The notes under the pieces: model-generated | What the model was told of the DNA's origin: nothing | What the model saw: the letters and a program-made list of their open reading frames with translations, nothing else | Databases searched by the model: none | Source: Chersky-840 sp963794615 | GTDB lineage: Bacteria; Actinomycetota; Acidimicrobiia; Acidimicrobiales; UBA8190 | Direction: 5' to 3' | Assembly: GCA_963794615.1 (NCBI GenBank) | Contig: CAWCEP010000017.1 | Span: forward strand, 1-64,000 | DNA length: 64,000 bases | Translations under genes and position numbers: made by a program | Shown here: positions 8,149-16,626 of the stretch, one piece after another | How positions within the stretch are numbered: the stretch's first letter is position 1 | Layout: the number at the start of each line of letters is the position of its first letter

Positions 8149-9474
8149 TCAGTTGTTGGCCGACACAGGCGTCGTCACATGATGGAACGAGTTGTCATCG
8201 AGCCCATGTGCAGTGACCGGCGCGCTCAACCAGATCCCGATCGAGTCGCCGAAGATGTGGTTGTCCGAGATGTGCGTCTTGACGGGCGTGCCTCCCGAGA
8301 ACACGAGCACCCCGGTCGTGACCAGGTCCTCGGTTCCCGCCGGCGCGGGCGGGGGTGCCGAGTCGAGTGGGTCACCACCGGTGTTGTTGGTACCGATCCA
8401 GTTGCCTTCGACATTGTTCCCACTGAGGTCCTCGAACTGACCGGGGCCGAGTGTATGGGCGTGCATGGTCACACCCGAGAGCTCGTTCCCGGCGATGTAG
8501 TTGTCGACCACCCAGTTGTCGTAGGACGCCGTCCCGGGCCCGGCGTCCGCGAAGAGGACGCCAGCACCTTCGCCCGCAGTGCCGTTGTCGGTGATCTGGT
8601 TGCCCTGGATGAGGTTGTTGTAGACCCCGCCGACAGACGGCTGAGGATTCCCATTGGCGTCGAGCGCGTTGCCGTTGTGACCAGGAAGTGTGATCCCGCA
8701 GTCCGACAGGTTCTTCGTCACCGTGTTGCCCTCGACGACGTTGTCGTGGGTGGGCCCGATGTCGTCGGAGAGAAGGATCCCTCCGGAATTCCCGCTCACC
8801 CAGTTGTCGCTCACCTCGGACCAGCCGATGTTCCCGACCAGGTGGATCCCCTCACCGCAGTCACCGGGGACCTGGCCCTGGGCGGCACATTGGAAGTACG
8901 GAGACGCCGCGGGGACGCCCCCGCCCAAGTCGTTGTGCACGACCCGGTTGTCGTGGACGCGCACGTGCGCGATCGGGCCCGTGAGCCCTCCGGCGATGAT
9001 GCCCTCGCCCATAGCATCTTTGATGGTCAGATCGTCGATGGTGACGTTGGAGCTGATGACGACCACCCCGGCGTAGATCGTGGCGGCCGGCCCCGGAGGC
9101 ATGGGCACCGAGAACGTCGGGGTCACCCCAGCTTCGTCGATGGTGGCGCCCTCACGCCCCTGGAGCGTGAGGGGCTGGCTCAAGACGACCTGCTCGTTGT
9201 AGGTGCCACCGCACACGACCACCGTCGCCCACGGACTGGCCGCGCTGACGGCGGCTCCGATCGTCGAATACGCGGCACTGTTGCACGACCAGTCTGAGCT
9301 CCCCGTCTTCCCCGATGGCGACACGAACAAGGTCGAGGGACCTCGCTCCCCGTGGGAGCCATGCGACCAGCCGCCGTTGCCATCAGCCCAAGCGGCTCCT
9401 GAGCTCAGGGCGGAGACCCCTCCCACGACGAGTGCAGCGACGAACAACGATCCCGCGGCGCGGCTGAATTTCAT
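8149..9474 (-). CDS. Secreted right-handed parallel beta-helix protein (NosD/PbH1-like)
   Basis: A 441-residue protein. A Sec signal peptide occupies residues 1-30: a basic start, a hydrophobic core LFVAALVVGG and an AWA cleavage site. The mature part has many beta-helix coils with Asn ladders such as NVTIDDLTIKD, VVHNDLGGGV, NWVSGNSGGILLSD and NLIQGNQITDNG. The family covers polysaccharide lyases and surface carbohydrate-binding proteins. No catalytic triad is identifiable, so the substrate is open. The ATG follows a TAGGGGGG site. It forms a single transcription unit closed by the hairpin at 8088-8117. Confidence 0.85.
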   Translation of the reverse strand: MKFSRAAGSLFVAALVVGGVSALSSGAAWADGNGGWSHGSHGERGPSTLFVSPSGKTGSSDWSCNSAAYSTIGAAVSAASPWATVVVCGGTYNEQVVLSQPLTLQGREGATIDEAGVTPTFSVPMPPGPAATIYAGVVVISSNVTIDDLTIKDAMGEGIIAGGLTGPIAHVRVHDNRVVHNDLGGGVPAASPYFQCAAQGQVPGDCGEGIHLVGNIGWSEVSDNWVSGNSGGILLSDDIGPTHDNVVEGNTVTKNLSDCGITLPGHNGNALDANGNPQPSVGGVYNNLIQGNQITDNGTAGEGAGVLFADAGPGTASYDNWVVDNYIAGNELSGVTMHAHTLGPGQFEDLSGNNVEGNWIGTNNTGGDPLDSAPPPAPAGTEDLVTTGVLVFSGGTPVKTHISDNHIFGDSIGIWLSAPVTAHGLDDNSFHHVTTPVSANN

Positions 9475-9719
9475 GTTCCCCCCTAGGGTTTTGTCGGTCC
9501 TCGAGTTGACGTCACGACCGTACGACTCGTTCCACCCCGATCATCACGCGGCTGCCCGGGCACGTCAATTCATCCCGTGACCAATGACAAGGCAAAGAGC
9601 GTGACGCGCGCCACGCGGGAGTGGACACCTCTCTTGACAAGGACCAAGCGAACACCGTCAGCGTCGTCGGACTCGTATTCCCCTTATGCCTCGCAAACCC
9701 CTTGTGTCACGCGACTGTG
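9475..9719. other. Intergenic region upstream of beta-helix gene
   Basis: These 245 bases lie between the stop of the deazaflavin reductase at 9720 and the start of the beta-helix gene, both on the minus strand. A TGACGTCA palindrome occurs around 9507-9514, about 35 bases upstream of the beta-helix start, and could be an operator. No gene or clear promoter elements are visible. Confidence 0.3.
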
Positions 9720-10136
9720 TCACGCGGCGCGTTCGAGGATGACAACGGGGATCTGGCGCGACGTCCGTTTCTCGTAGTCGGCGAAGGTGGGATTGTCGTG
9801 CTTGTGTGCTTCCCAGATCGGCGCCCGTTCGGCGTCGTCGGCCACGCGGGCGACGACAGGGATGGTCTCGGTCCCCACCTCGACCGTGGTCTCGGGATGG
9901 GCGCGAAGGTTGTAGTACCAATCGGGATTGGTCGGGGCTCCGCCCTTGGACGCGAAGATGACGATCGAATCGCCCACCGGCCGGTACATCAGCGGGTTCA
10001 CGTGCTCGGAACCGCTCTTGGCCCCCTTGTGGTGCAAGAGGAGCATGGGCGCCCCCTCAAATCCGCCGCCGAGCTTCCCGCCGTTGGCCCGGAACTCCTC
10101 GATGACCTGCTTGTTGAAATCGTTGACGTCGGGCAC
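9720..10136 (-). CDS. Deazaflavin (F420)-dependent nitroreductase-family protein
   Basis: About 138 residues of Ddn-family sequence: NDFNKQVIEEFRANGGKLGG, APMLLLHHKGAKSG, VIFASKGGAPTNPDWYYNL and the closing RQIPVVILER. The GTG at 10136 follows a GAGGAGG site by six bases; the long N-terminal extension in the same frame is rejected. It lies 58 bases after the VOC gene and is the last gene of a minus-strand run starting at 15059. It probably uses F420H2 on a small planar substrate. The family is secure; the role in the operon is unknown. Confidence 0.9.
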   Translation of the reverse strand: MPDVNDFNKQVIEEFRANGGKLGGGFEGAPMLLLHHKGAKSGSEHVNPLMYRPVGDSIVIFASKGGAPTNPDWYYNLRAHPETTVEVGTETIPVVARVADDAERAPIWEAHKHDNPTFADYEKRTSRQIPVVILERAA

Positions 10137-10194
10137 CGTGACCTCCTCTTCACCGTCTGCCCCTACAACACCTCCAGGGCTCGTCGGATTCCGG

Positions 10195-10605
10195 TCACCC
10201 GCCCAGAGCGGCTCCCGGATCCCGGTAGGTCTTGAGCTCGATGGCGTTGCCACTGGGGTCGGCCACCATGGCCTTGCGCTGCTCGCGAGGGGTGCCTGCG
10301 TAGTCGGTGGTGGGCTCGCGCATGAAGGGAGCCCCCTCATCGCGGAGGCGGTCGACCAGGTCTCGCCACCGGTCCTCGGTGACGGTGACGCCGAAGTGCC
10401 GGACGCCGCGCTGTTCCGGGGCGACCACCTCGGACGGCCGCTCGTGGAGCGTCATCTGGCAGCCGAAGAAGAACACGTCGAGCGACCCGTCCCCGACACG
10501 CCCGGGCTCACAGCCGAGGACGTCGACGCAGAAGCGCCGGGACTCCTCGAGGTCGATGACCGGCATCGACAGGTGGAGGATGGGCTCACCGGGCTGGAAC
10601 CTCAC
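10195..10605 (-). CDS. VOC (glyoxalase/bleomycin resistance/dioxygenase) family protein
   Basis: A 136-residue protein with one pair of beta-alpha-beta-beta-beta modules typical of the vicinal oxygen chelate fold. Candidate metal ligands are H11 in ILHLSMPV, H in RHFGVTV, and E in GNAIELK. The segment VADPSGNAIELKTY is a hallmark of the family. The start GTG at 10605 overlaps the stop of the MFS transporter gene by four bases (GTGA), so translation is coupled. It could be an epimerase, lyase or dioxygenase; the reaction is not readable from sequence. Confidence 0.87.
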   Translation of the reverse strand: MRFQPGEPILHLSMPVIDLEESRRFCVDVLGCEPGRVGDGSLDVFFFGCQMTLHERPSEVVAPEQRGVRHFGVTVTEDRWRDLVDRLRDEGAPFMREPTTDYAGTPREQRKAMVADPSGNAIELKTYRDPGAALGG

Positions 10606-11993
10606 TGTGGTCTTCCCCCCTGGTCGTGACCGTCCCGGGCACCGCCACCCTGGGTATCGGGCAGGACTCTTTCCGTGTCATTGGTCGGCAGCTGGTCCTC
10701 GGCGCGCCCGTCAGTGTTGGCCGCTTCCGATGGGCCGTGGTGCGGTGTGCCGCGATCCGGTGTGCCGCGATCCGGTGTGCCCCGCCCGCCGGTCCGCCGG
10801 AGCGCCCACGCCGTGCCTGCCAATGTGGCCGCCGTGAGCAGGTACGGGACGGCGTCGGTCGTCACCTGGGCGAGAGCCCCGCTGGCGGCGGCGGCGATCC
10901 CCTGCCCCGAGGCCCAGGCCAGGTTGCCGAGGCCATAGGCCAGGCCGTGGTGGAGCCGGCGCCGATCGGCGCCGTCGCCGATCATCGCCGCGGCGGGCAC
11001 GAACAGGGTCCCGAACGCCGGGAGACCGATGACCAGGAGGACCCCGAGCACGGCGAGGGGCCTGAGCCAAGGAGCCAGGACGCTCACGACGATGGCGGCG
11101 CCGAGTGACAGACGGACCGGGGTCATACGCCCCCGTCGGTCCGCCAGCCGTCCGACCAGGGGGGCGAGCACGACCTCGACGGCGGACGCGCCCAGGAAGA
11201 TCCCGGCGATGACGAGCGCGCTCGCGCCGAGCCGGTTGAGCCGGAGGGGAGCGAGCACGTCGAAGACGCCGAGCACCAGCCCGGCCAGGAACGTCAGCCA
11301 CATCCCCACCGAGATGGCCGGCTCGGTGATGGCGGGGAGGGCGCTGCGAAGGGTCTGGGGTATGCCCACGACCGGTTTGGGAACGAGAAGGCTGGCCAAC
11401 ATCAGGGTGCCACCGGCAACCGTGGCCGCCGAGAACGCCGGCCCCGTCCCGACATGGCTGGCGACGGCGCCGATGACCGGCCCGATGAGCGCACCGCCGA
11501 CCGCAGCCGAAAAGGCCGTGCCGAGGGCGGCGCCCCGCTTGTCGGCGCTGGCCGCGGCGGCGAGCCAGGCGAGCCCGCCGGCCCACGTGCAGGCGCCCCC
11601 GACACCCTGGGCGAACCGGGCCGTGTCGAGCAGCGCCAGCGAGTGCGCGTAGCCGAACACCAAACTGGCCACGCTCATCGACGCGAGCCCGAACACGACG
11701 GCCGGTCGGACCCCGAAGCGGCTGGCGAGGATGCCGCCGGGCACGGCCCCGAGCAGCGTCCCGATGGGGTACGACGCCACCAGGATCCCGGCTTGGCCCT
11801 TGGAGAGCCCGAGGGAGTGGACGTAGTGGGGCAGGAGCGGTGTCAGCGCCGTGAAGAAGACGGTGTCGACGAAGACCACGGCGCTCACCAGCACGACGAG
11901 CCCACGCGCCACCCCCGACCGGCCCGGAGCCCGCGCCGAGCGCGTCATCGAGCCGGGTGGGTCATCGAGCCGTGTGCGTCGTCGGCTCGACAT
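10602..11993 (-). CDS. MFS transporter, 12 transmembrane segments
   Basis: A 463-residue major facilitator. The first helix is VARGLVVLVSAVVFVDTVFF. The loop 2-3 motif region is ILASRFGVRPAVV and loop 8-9 carries GRLADRRGRMTPV, the classic GxxxDRxGR signature. Overall it resembles drug:H+ antiporter or sugar-export subfamilies. The cytosolic C-terminal tail, about 60 residues, contains short RGTPD repeats and is poorly conserved. It starts 45 bases after the FGGY kinase and is coupled to the VOC gene by a GTGA overlap. The most likely job in this operon is moving its substrate or product across the membrane. Direction is not predictable. Confidence 0.9.
   Translation of the reverse strand: MSSRRRTRLDDPPGSMTRSARAPGRSGVARGLVVLVSAVVFVDTVFFTALTPLLPHYVHSLGLSKGQAGILVASYPIGTLLGAVPGGILASRFGVRPAVVFGLASMSVASLVFGYAHSLALLDTARFAQGVGGACTWAGGLAWLAAAASADKRGAALGTAFSAAVGGALIGPVIGAVASHVGTGPAFSAATVAGGTLMLASLLVPKPVVGIPQTLRSALPAITEPAISVGMWLTFLAGLVLGVFDVLAPLRLNRLGASALVIAGIFLGASAVEVVLAPLVGRLADRRGRMTPVRLSLGAAIVVSVLAPWLRPLAVLGVLLVIGLPAFGTLFVPAAAMIGDGADRRRLHHGLAYGLGNLAWASGQGIAAAASGALAQVTTDAVPYLLTAATLAGTAWALRRTGGRGTPDRGTPDRGTPHHGPSEAANTDGRAEDQLPTNDTERVLPDTQGGGARDGHDQGGRPQ
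10743..10781. repeat. 15-bp tandem repeat inside transporter C-terminus
   Basis: CGGTGTGCCGCGATC occurs twice, at 10743-10757 and 10758-10772, followed by a partial copy to 10781. It is in frame and encodes RGTPD repeats in the cytosolic tail of the MFS protein. This looks like slippage expansion in a disordered tail. Confidence 0.7.
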
Positions 11994-12038
11994 GGCATCG
12001 GATCAGTATGGTCCCGACCGCCGGCGCTGCTTCCCGGG

Positions 12039-13670
12039 CTAGGGCCGGGCCTCCTTCCTGGGGCGGTTGAGCCGGGCGAACATCGGTTTCTGGCTGCGGT
12101 AGAGCTTGGGGAACTCGGCGAACAGCCTGTCGTAGGTGGCGGCATCGACCGCGTCGGGCTCGAAGCGGGCGTCGACGCCGACGAGACCGTCCACCTCCTC
12201 GAGAGCGACCTCACCGAGGGCGATCGCCGCGAATATCGCCGCGCCCCGCAGGTTGGCGCGCACGGGTTCGGCGACGCGTTCCATGGTGCGACCCAGGACG
12301 TCGGCGTGGATCTGGCACCAGAGGTTGGATGCGGCGCCCCCGCCGATCACACGCAGCGGATCGAGGCGGCGCTTGGCGAACCGTTCCACCGAGTCGAAGA
12401 GCCACCGGCTGTTGTAGGCGACACCTTCGAGCACGGAGCGCACCAGATGGGCGCGCGTCGCCGTCAGGGACAGGTTGTGGAAGCCGGCCCGGGCGCGACG
12501 GTCGTCCACTGGTGATCGCTCGCCGGCCAGCCACGGGGTGAACACGACGTCGCCACTGCCTGCCGGCACCGATGCGGCCAACGCCGTCAACGCGTCGAAA
12601 CCGAGTGCGGGGCCCGGGTGCGGGTCGAGTGAGTGCGGGTCGAATGAGTGCGACTCGAAGAGCCCGTCGGCAGGGCCGATGATGTTGTCTCGCAGCCACT
12701 GGAGACAGAGGCCGCCCGTGTCGTGGTTGTCGGCAATCAGGTAGCGGCCGGGCGCCAGTCCCGGGACCGACGCGATCTGGTGGGTGACATCGGTCTTCTT
12801 CATCGGCACCGGGCAGCTGATCCACGAGGTCGTGGAGATGACGAGGTGGGTCTGGTAGTCGAGGACGGCCCCCGAACCGACCGCGGCGGAATGGAGGTCG
12901 GGTGTGCCCGTCACCACCACGACCCCGCCCGGGAGCCCGAGCTCGTCGGCAACCTCCGCCTTCACCTCGCCCACGATCGAGCCGGTCGCCACCAGGGGCG
13001 GGAGCTTGTCGGCGGGCACGCCGGCGCGTCGCACCAGGGCGTTGTCGTAGACGAGTCGCTCGGGATGCCGGTTGTCGGTGAGCCACGCCGCGGTCATCGA
13101 CGCCGGGGAGGCGGCGGCCACGCCGGTGAAGCGCATCGACAGGTAGTCGACGGGCTCCAGGTACCACCGGGCCCGCTGGGCCACGGCGGGTTGGTCGTGC
13201 TCGAGGTACAGCATGTGGCCGATCGGGTCGGCCCCCGACGTGGACGGGGCGCCCCCGGTGTGGCGCACCCAGCGCCACAAGGCCAGCGGCGCATATCCCG
13301 AGACCGGGCCGCCCACGGCGCGGCGCGTGTGGGGAGCGCCCCGGCTGTCCATCCACATGACACAGTCCCCGACGGGGCGCCCGTCCTCGGCCACGGGGAC
13401 GGTGCTCGCCCACTGCCCGGTGCACGACACGGCCACGACCTGTTCGGGACGGACCGCACCGCTCGCCATCGCCCGCCGGGCGGCATCGGCGATCACCCGC
13501 CACCATTCCTCGGCGTCCTGGACCGCACCGCCGCCGGGAAGCATCCGGGTGGTGAGGGCGATGTGGTCGTTCCACGACACCACGCCGGCCAGCGAGACGA
13601 GCCCGACCTTCGGGCCGCCCGACCCCAGGTCGACGGCGAGGACGAAGCGCTCGTGGCGTGGGGCGGTCAC
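12039..13670 (-). CDS. FGGY-family carbohydrate kinase (xylulokinase-like)
   Basis: A 543-residue sugar kinase. The N-terminal ATPase motif is FVLAVDLGSGGPKVGLVS. The substrate-side MWMDSRG is followed by the second-domain motifs VVVTGTPDLHSAAVGSGAV and the adenosine loop VIGGGAASNLWCQIHADVLGR. Length is slightly above xylulokinase (about 490). FGGY enzymes phosphorylate a sugar or polyol at a terminal hydroxyl. The GTG at 13670 overlaps the stop of the PLP lyase gene by four bases. With the transporter downstream, this suggests uptake and phosphorylation of an unidentified sugar or amino-polyol. The exact substrate cannot be assigned. Confidence 0.9.
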   Translation of the reverse strand: MTAPRHERFVLAVDLGSGGPKVGLVSLAGVVSWNDHIALTTRMLPGGGAVQDAEEWWRVIADAARRAMASGAVRPEQVVAVSCTGQWASTVPVAEDGRPVGDCVMWMDSRGAPHTRRAVGGPVSGYAPLALWRWVRHTGGAPSTSGADPIGHMLYLEHDQPAVAQRARWYLEPVDYLSMRFTGVAAASPASMTAAWLTDNRHPERLVYDNALVRRAGVPADKLPPLVATGSIVGEVKAEVADELGLPGGVVVVTGTPDLHSAAVGSGAVLDYQTHLVISTTSWISCPVPMKKTDVTHQIASVPGLAPGRYLIADNHDTGGLCLQWLRDNIIGPADGLFESHSFDPHSLDPHPGPALGFDALTALAASVPAGSGDVVFTPWLAGERSPVDDRRARAGFHNLSLTATRAHLVRSVLEGVAYNSRWLFDSVERFAKRRLDPLRVIGGGAASNLWCQIHADVLGRTMERVAEPVRANLRGAAIFAAIALGEVALEEVDGLVGVDARFEPDAVDAATYDRLFAEFPKLYRSQKPMFARLNRPRKEARP

Positions 13671-15059
13671 CCCTCCCCGGGGACCTGCTGGTAGCCGTCC
13701 ATCATGTCGGCCATGACGGCCTTGATGAAGGTGTCGGCCTCGTCGGTCATCCCCCCGGCGACACCGCCGTAGATGGCGCCCGAACGAGGGGCTTCCTCTT
13801 TGTGCTCGTGGGCGTAGGCGACGGCGTCGGCGAGGTCGATGGCGAAGGCTTCGGCCACGCCGGCCTGGGTCTGCGGCCGCGTCACCGCCATGTGCAACGC
13901 GTTCGGGTACTGCTGGCCGTTGAGGCGCCAGCCGCGCAGACGCATGAAATCGTTGACGTGGTACACGTCGAAGGCGTCAGAGGTGAAGCTGAACAGGAAG
14001 GTGGGCCGGCCCCGCAGGTGCAATTCGGGATGCGAACGCACCGCGTCCTGCATGATCGCCGCGGTCTCGAAGATGCGCCGGGCGTGATTGCGGTATCCCT
14101 CGCGGCCCAGATGCACCATCGAGGCCCACGTGGCGGCGAGCAGCCCACCCGAGCGCGATCCCTCCATGCCCGGCGAGCAGTATTTCCCCCCGCTCCAGTC
14201 GGTGAGGAAGAAGTACTGGGAATTCGCTAAGCGCCTGATCGCGAAACGTGAGGACCGAGGTGCCCTTCAACGCGTAGCCGTACTTGTGGGTGTCGGCCGA
14301 CATCGAGGTGACACCGGGCACTCGATAGTCGAAGACCGGGATGTCGTATCCGAGCTCCTGGCCGAAGGGGAGGATGAACCCGCCCAGGCAGCTGTCGACG
14401 TGGAGGCCCACGCCCCGATCCAGTGCCACGTCGGAGAGCTCGGCGATGGGGTCGACAGTCCCGTAGCCGTAGTTGCACGCCGAGCCGATGATGGCGACGG
14501 TCTGGTCGTCGATGTGGTTGTCGACCCAGTCGACATCGACGAGTGTGGTCTCGGGGTCGACCGGGGCGCGCCGCAACTCGATGCCGAAGAGGTGGCCCGC
14601 CTTGTCGAAGGCGGGGTGGGCCGTCTCGGGCTTGACGACGTTCGGACGGGTCACCCCCCGTTCCTGGGCGGCGTGCTCGCGGTAGGCCAGCATGGCGTGG
14701 GCGATGCTGCCCGTACCCCCCGTGGTGACGAGGCCGGCCGGCTTCGTGCCCTCGACAGCCTCGGCGTGGAGGAGGTCGAGCGTCATGGCGATGATCTCGG
14801 CTTCGAATTTGGTGGAGCTCGGGCACATGTCGCGCTGGAGCGAGTTGACGTGGGCGAAGAGCCCGAAGGCGTGGTTCAAGAAGTGGTAATGGTCGTGATC
14901 GCCGCAGTACATGGTCCCCGAGCACTTCCCGGTCTCCCAGAAGGCGTCCTCCTCCTTCGCCATCACCTCCAGCTCCCCGAGGATCTCCTCGTGACTGCGG
15001 CCGCCCTCGGGCAGGCGGCGGTGGATGTCGAAGCGGTCCTGGTACGGGAAGCTGCTCAT
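13667..15059 (-). CDS. PLP-dependent decarboxylase / sphingosine-phosphate-lyase-like enzyme, one frameshift
   Basis: The composite protein has about 463 residues. The N-terminal part (from the ATG at 15059 with a GGAGGG site) has YHFLNHAFGLFAHVNSLQRD, TTGGTGSIAHAMLAYRE and SADTHKYGYALKG. The K in THKYG is the expected Schiff-base lysine. Near 14218-14220 one extra G (C on the coding strand) breaks the frame. The C-terminal part resumes with YFFLTDWSGGKYCSPGMEGSR. The group II decarboxylase / S1P-lyase fold is clear. Family members decarboxylate amino acids or cleave phosphorylated amino-alcohols. The gene leads an operon and is coupled to the kinase by a GTGA overlap. The break is probably an assembly error. 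Confidence 0.85.
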
Positions 15060-15285
15060 GGCGTGGTGCCCTCCGTTGGAAGAGGGTGGTCGGGTGGCCC
15101 GACCCCAACGATGTCCGGTCCGACCACTGTACGGGGTCCGGCTCGGGTCGATTCGGGCCCCCGACGAAGGCTCTCGACACCCCTCGATATGCCCAGAAAG
15201 CGCCCTGGCGCGCTCTTGACTCTTTCGGGCTCCGCCATCATCCTGGACCTCGGCGTCGACACCTGCGGCGACCGAGGGAGGGACG

Positions 15286-15870
15286 ATGGGCGTTGTCCGA
15301 CCCGAGCGCGAGCGCCCGGTGACCGACATGCTCGTGGCACGAGGTGCGGGTGCCGTCGCGCATCCTGGTGGGACCCTGCTGGAGCACCTCCTTCGGGTGG
15401 CGGCCCTGCTCGAGGAGTGGGGCGCGTCCGAGGACGTGCAGATGGCCGGATTGTGTCACGCCTGTTACGGCACCGACGGCTTCCCGGCCTCTCTTCTCGG
15501 CCTCGACGAACGCGACGTGCTGGTCGGCCGGATCGGTCGACGCGCCGAGGCATGGGTCTACCTCTACGCGAGTTGCGACCGCAGCGCCGTCTACCCCGCC
15601 CTGCGCGCATCGGCGCCGGGACCGCTGCGCTTCCGGGACCGGTTCACCGGTGCGACGTCGGTCGTCACCGATCTCGACGCGGCGGTCCTCGCCGAGCTCA
15701 CCGCCGCCAACGAGCTCGACCTCGTGACGGTCAACCCGGCGTGGGCTGCACGTGTCGGACCGGGCCTCCTCGAGCTGATGCGAGGCATCGGGGCGCGGTT
15801 GAGTCCGTCCGCTCGCGACGGTTGGAACACGTGGGCAGATTTGACTCTCACTCAGAGTGACCAGTCCTAG
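15286..15870 (+). CDS. DUF6817-like protein
   Basis: A 194-residue protein with RPGGTLLEHLLRVAALLEEWG-like sequence at residues 25-47 (HPGGTLLEHLLRV), followed by MAGLCHACYGTDGFP. The spaced His residues resemble a relaxed HD-type metal site, and this combination is what I recall as DUF6817. Function is unknown. It starts at ATG 15286 behind a strong GAGGGAGGG site and ends without a signal peptide or membrane segment. It diverges from the PLP lyase operon across 226 bases that presumably hold both promoters. Confidence 0.65.
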   Translation: MGVVRPERERPVTDMLVARGAGAVAHPGGTLLEHLLRVAALLEEWGASEDVQMAGLCHACYGTDGFPASLLGLDERDVLVGRIGRRAEAWVYLYASCDRSAVYPALRASAPGPLRFRDRFTGATSVVTDLDAAVLAELTAANELDLVTVNPAWAARVGPGLLELMRGIGARLSPSARDGWNTWADLTLTQSDQS

Positions 15871-16003
15871 CGCCCTGTAGCGTCTCTTCCCTGGTCGTCG
15901 GGGTATCCCCTGCAGGTGCGTCGCCACTTCGTAGGATGCGTACCAACGGAGCGGCCGGAGCAGATTGGGGGCTCGTCGTTGCCGAGAGCGGGGATCACGG
16001 GTG

Positions 16004-16594
16004 ATGGCTGACGAGACGGCGACATCCGCCGACGAGGAATATTCGCAGGCTGCCCAGTCTTATATCCGCGCCGTGGGCGCCCGGCTGCGGGTCGTCCGCA
16101 ATCAGCTGGGGCTGTCGCTCCAGGCCGTCGAGGCGACTTCGAACCAGGAATTCAAGGCGTCGGTGCTCGGTGCCTACGAGCGGGGCGAGCGGGCGGTATC
16201 GGTGTCGAGGTTGCAGCGGCTCGCCAAGCTCTACAGCGTCAGCGTCGATCAGCTGTTGCCGCACGAATCCGATGCCACCCGGTGGTGGATGTCCAAGGAC
16301 GCCGACGGAACGGGCCCACCCGGCGCCGTGCACCCCGAACGTGCCGCCGCGCAGGCGTGGCAGAACAGTGAGACGGTGACGATCGACCTCACCCGGTTGC
16401 GCGACGTCAGCGGTCCCGAGCGCGACCTGATCCGACGGTTCGTGAGCATGATCCAGGTGCAGCGCCAGGACTTCAACGGACAGCTGATCACGATCCGGTC
16501 CAGCGACGTCCGTGCCATCGCCTGTCTGTTCGGGATGACCCCGGACGCCATGGGACGTCGGCTCGACGAGCTCAGCCTTCGCATCAACACCTGA
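16004..16594 (+). CDS. bldD: BldD-like transcriptional regulator with altered c-di-GMP signature
   Basis: A 196-residue protein. Residues 14-90 are an XRE-type helix-turn-helix (RLRVVRNQLGLSLQAVEATSN, then VLGAYERGERAVSVSRLQRLAKLYSVSVDQLLP), near-identical in layout to Streptomyces BldD. The C-terminal 75 residues match the BldD effector domain. Streptomyces BldD binds c-di-GMP through RGD-x8-RQDD; here the aligned stretch reads RQD-FNGQLITI-RSSD. Both arginines and the outer aspartates remain, but the glycine and the inner Q-D are changed. The start could be GTG 16001 or ATG 16004. It probably controls development or growth genes; effector binding is uncertain. Confidence 0.88.
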   Translation: MADETATSADEEYSQAAQSYIRAVGARLRVVRNQLGLSLQAVEATSNQEFKASVLGAYERGERAVSVSRLQRLAKLYSVSVDQLLPHESDATRWWMSKDADGTGPPGAVHPERAAAQAWQNSETVTIDLTRLRDVSGPERDLIRRFVSMIQVQRQDFNGQLITIRSSDVRAIACLFGMTPDAMGRRLDELSLRINT

Positions 16595-16614
16595 GCCTTC
16601 GCATCAATACCTGA
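16575..16614. repeat. 20-bp tandem duplication spanning the bldD stop
   Basis: GCCTTCGCATCAACACCTGA (16575-16594), which includes the bldD stop codon, is followed at once by a second copy at 16595-16614 with a single C-to-T change. The second copy is outside the gene. It is a recent local duplication that leaves the protein unchanged. Confidence 0.85.
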
Positions 16615-16626
16615 GCGCCCGCTCAG
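16611..16626. terminator. Possible bidirectional hairpin between convergent genes
   Basis: CTGAGC at 16611-16616 pairs with GCTCAG at 16621-16626 around a 4-base loop, in the 28-base gap between the convergent stops of bldD and the aldo/keto reductase. It overlaps the last codons of the reductase. The stem is short and there is no T-tract, so this is tentative. Confidence 0.3.

Noticed and set aside
10743..10781. Possible CRISPR-like repeat
   Set aside because: Repeats are directly adjacent with no spacers, only 15 bases, and in frame with a transporter tail.
14088..15860. A 590-codon plus-strand frame
   Set aside because: Overlaps the PLP lyase antisense and then the DUF6817-like gene out of frame. 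Composition is shadow-like.
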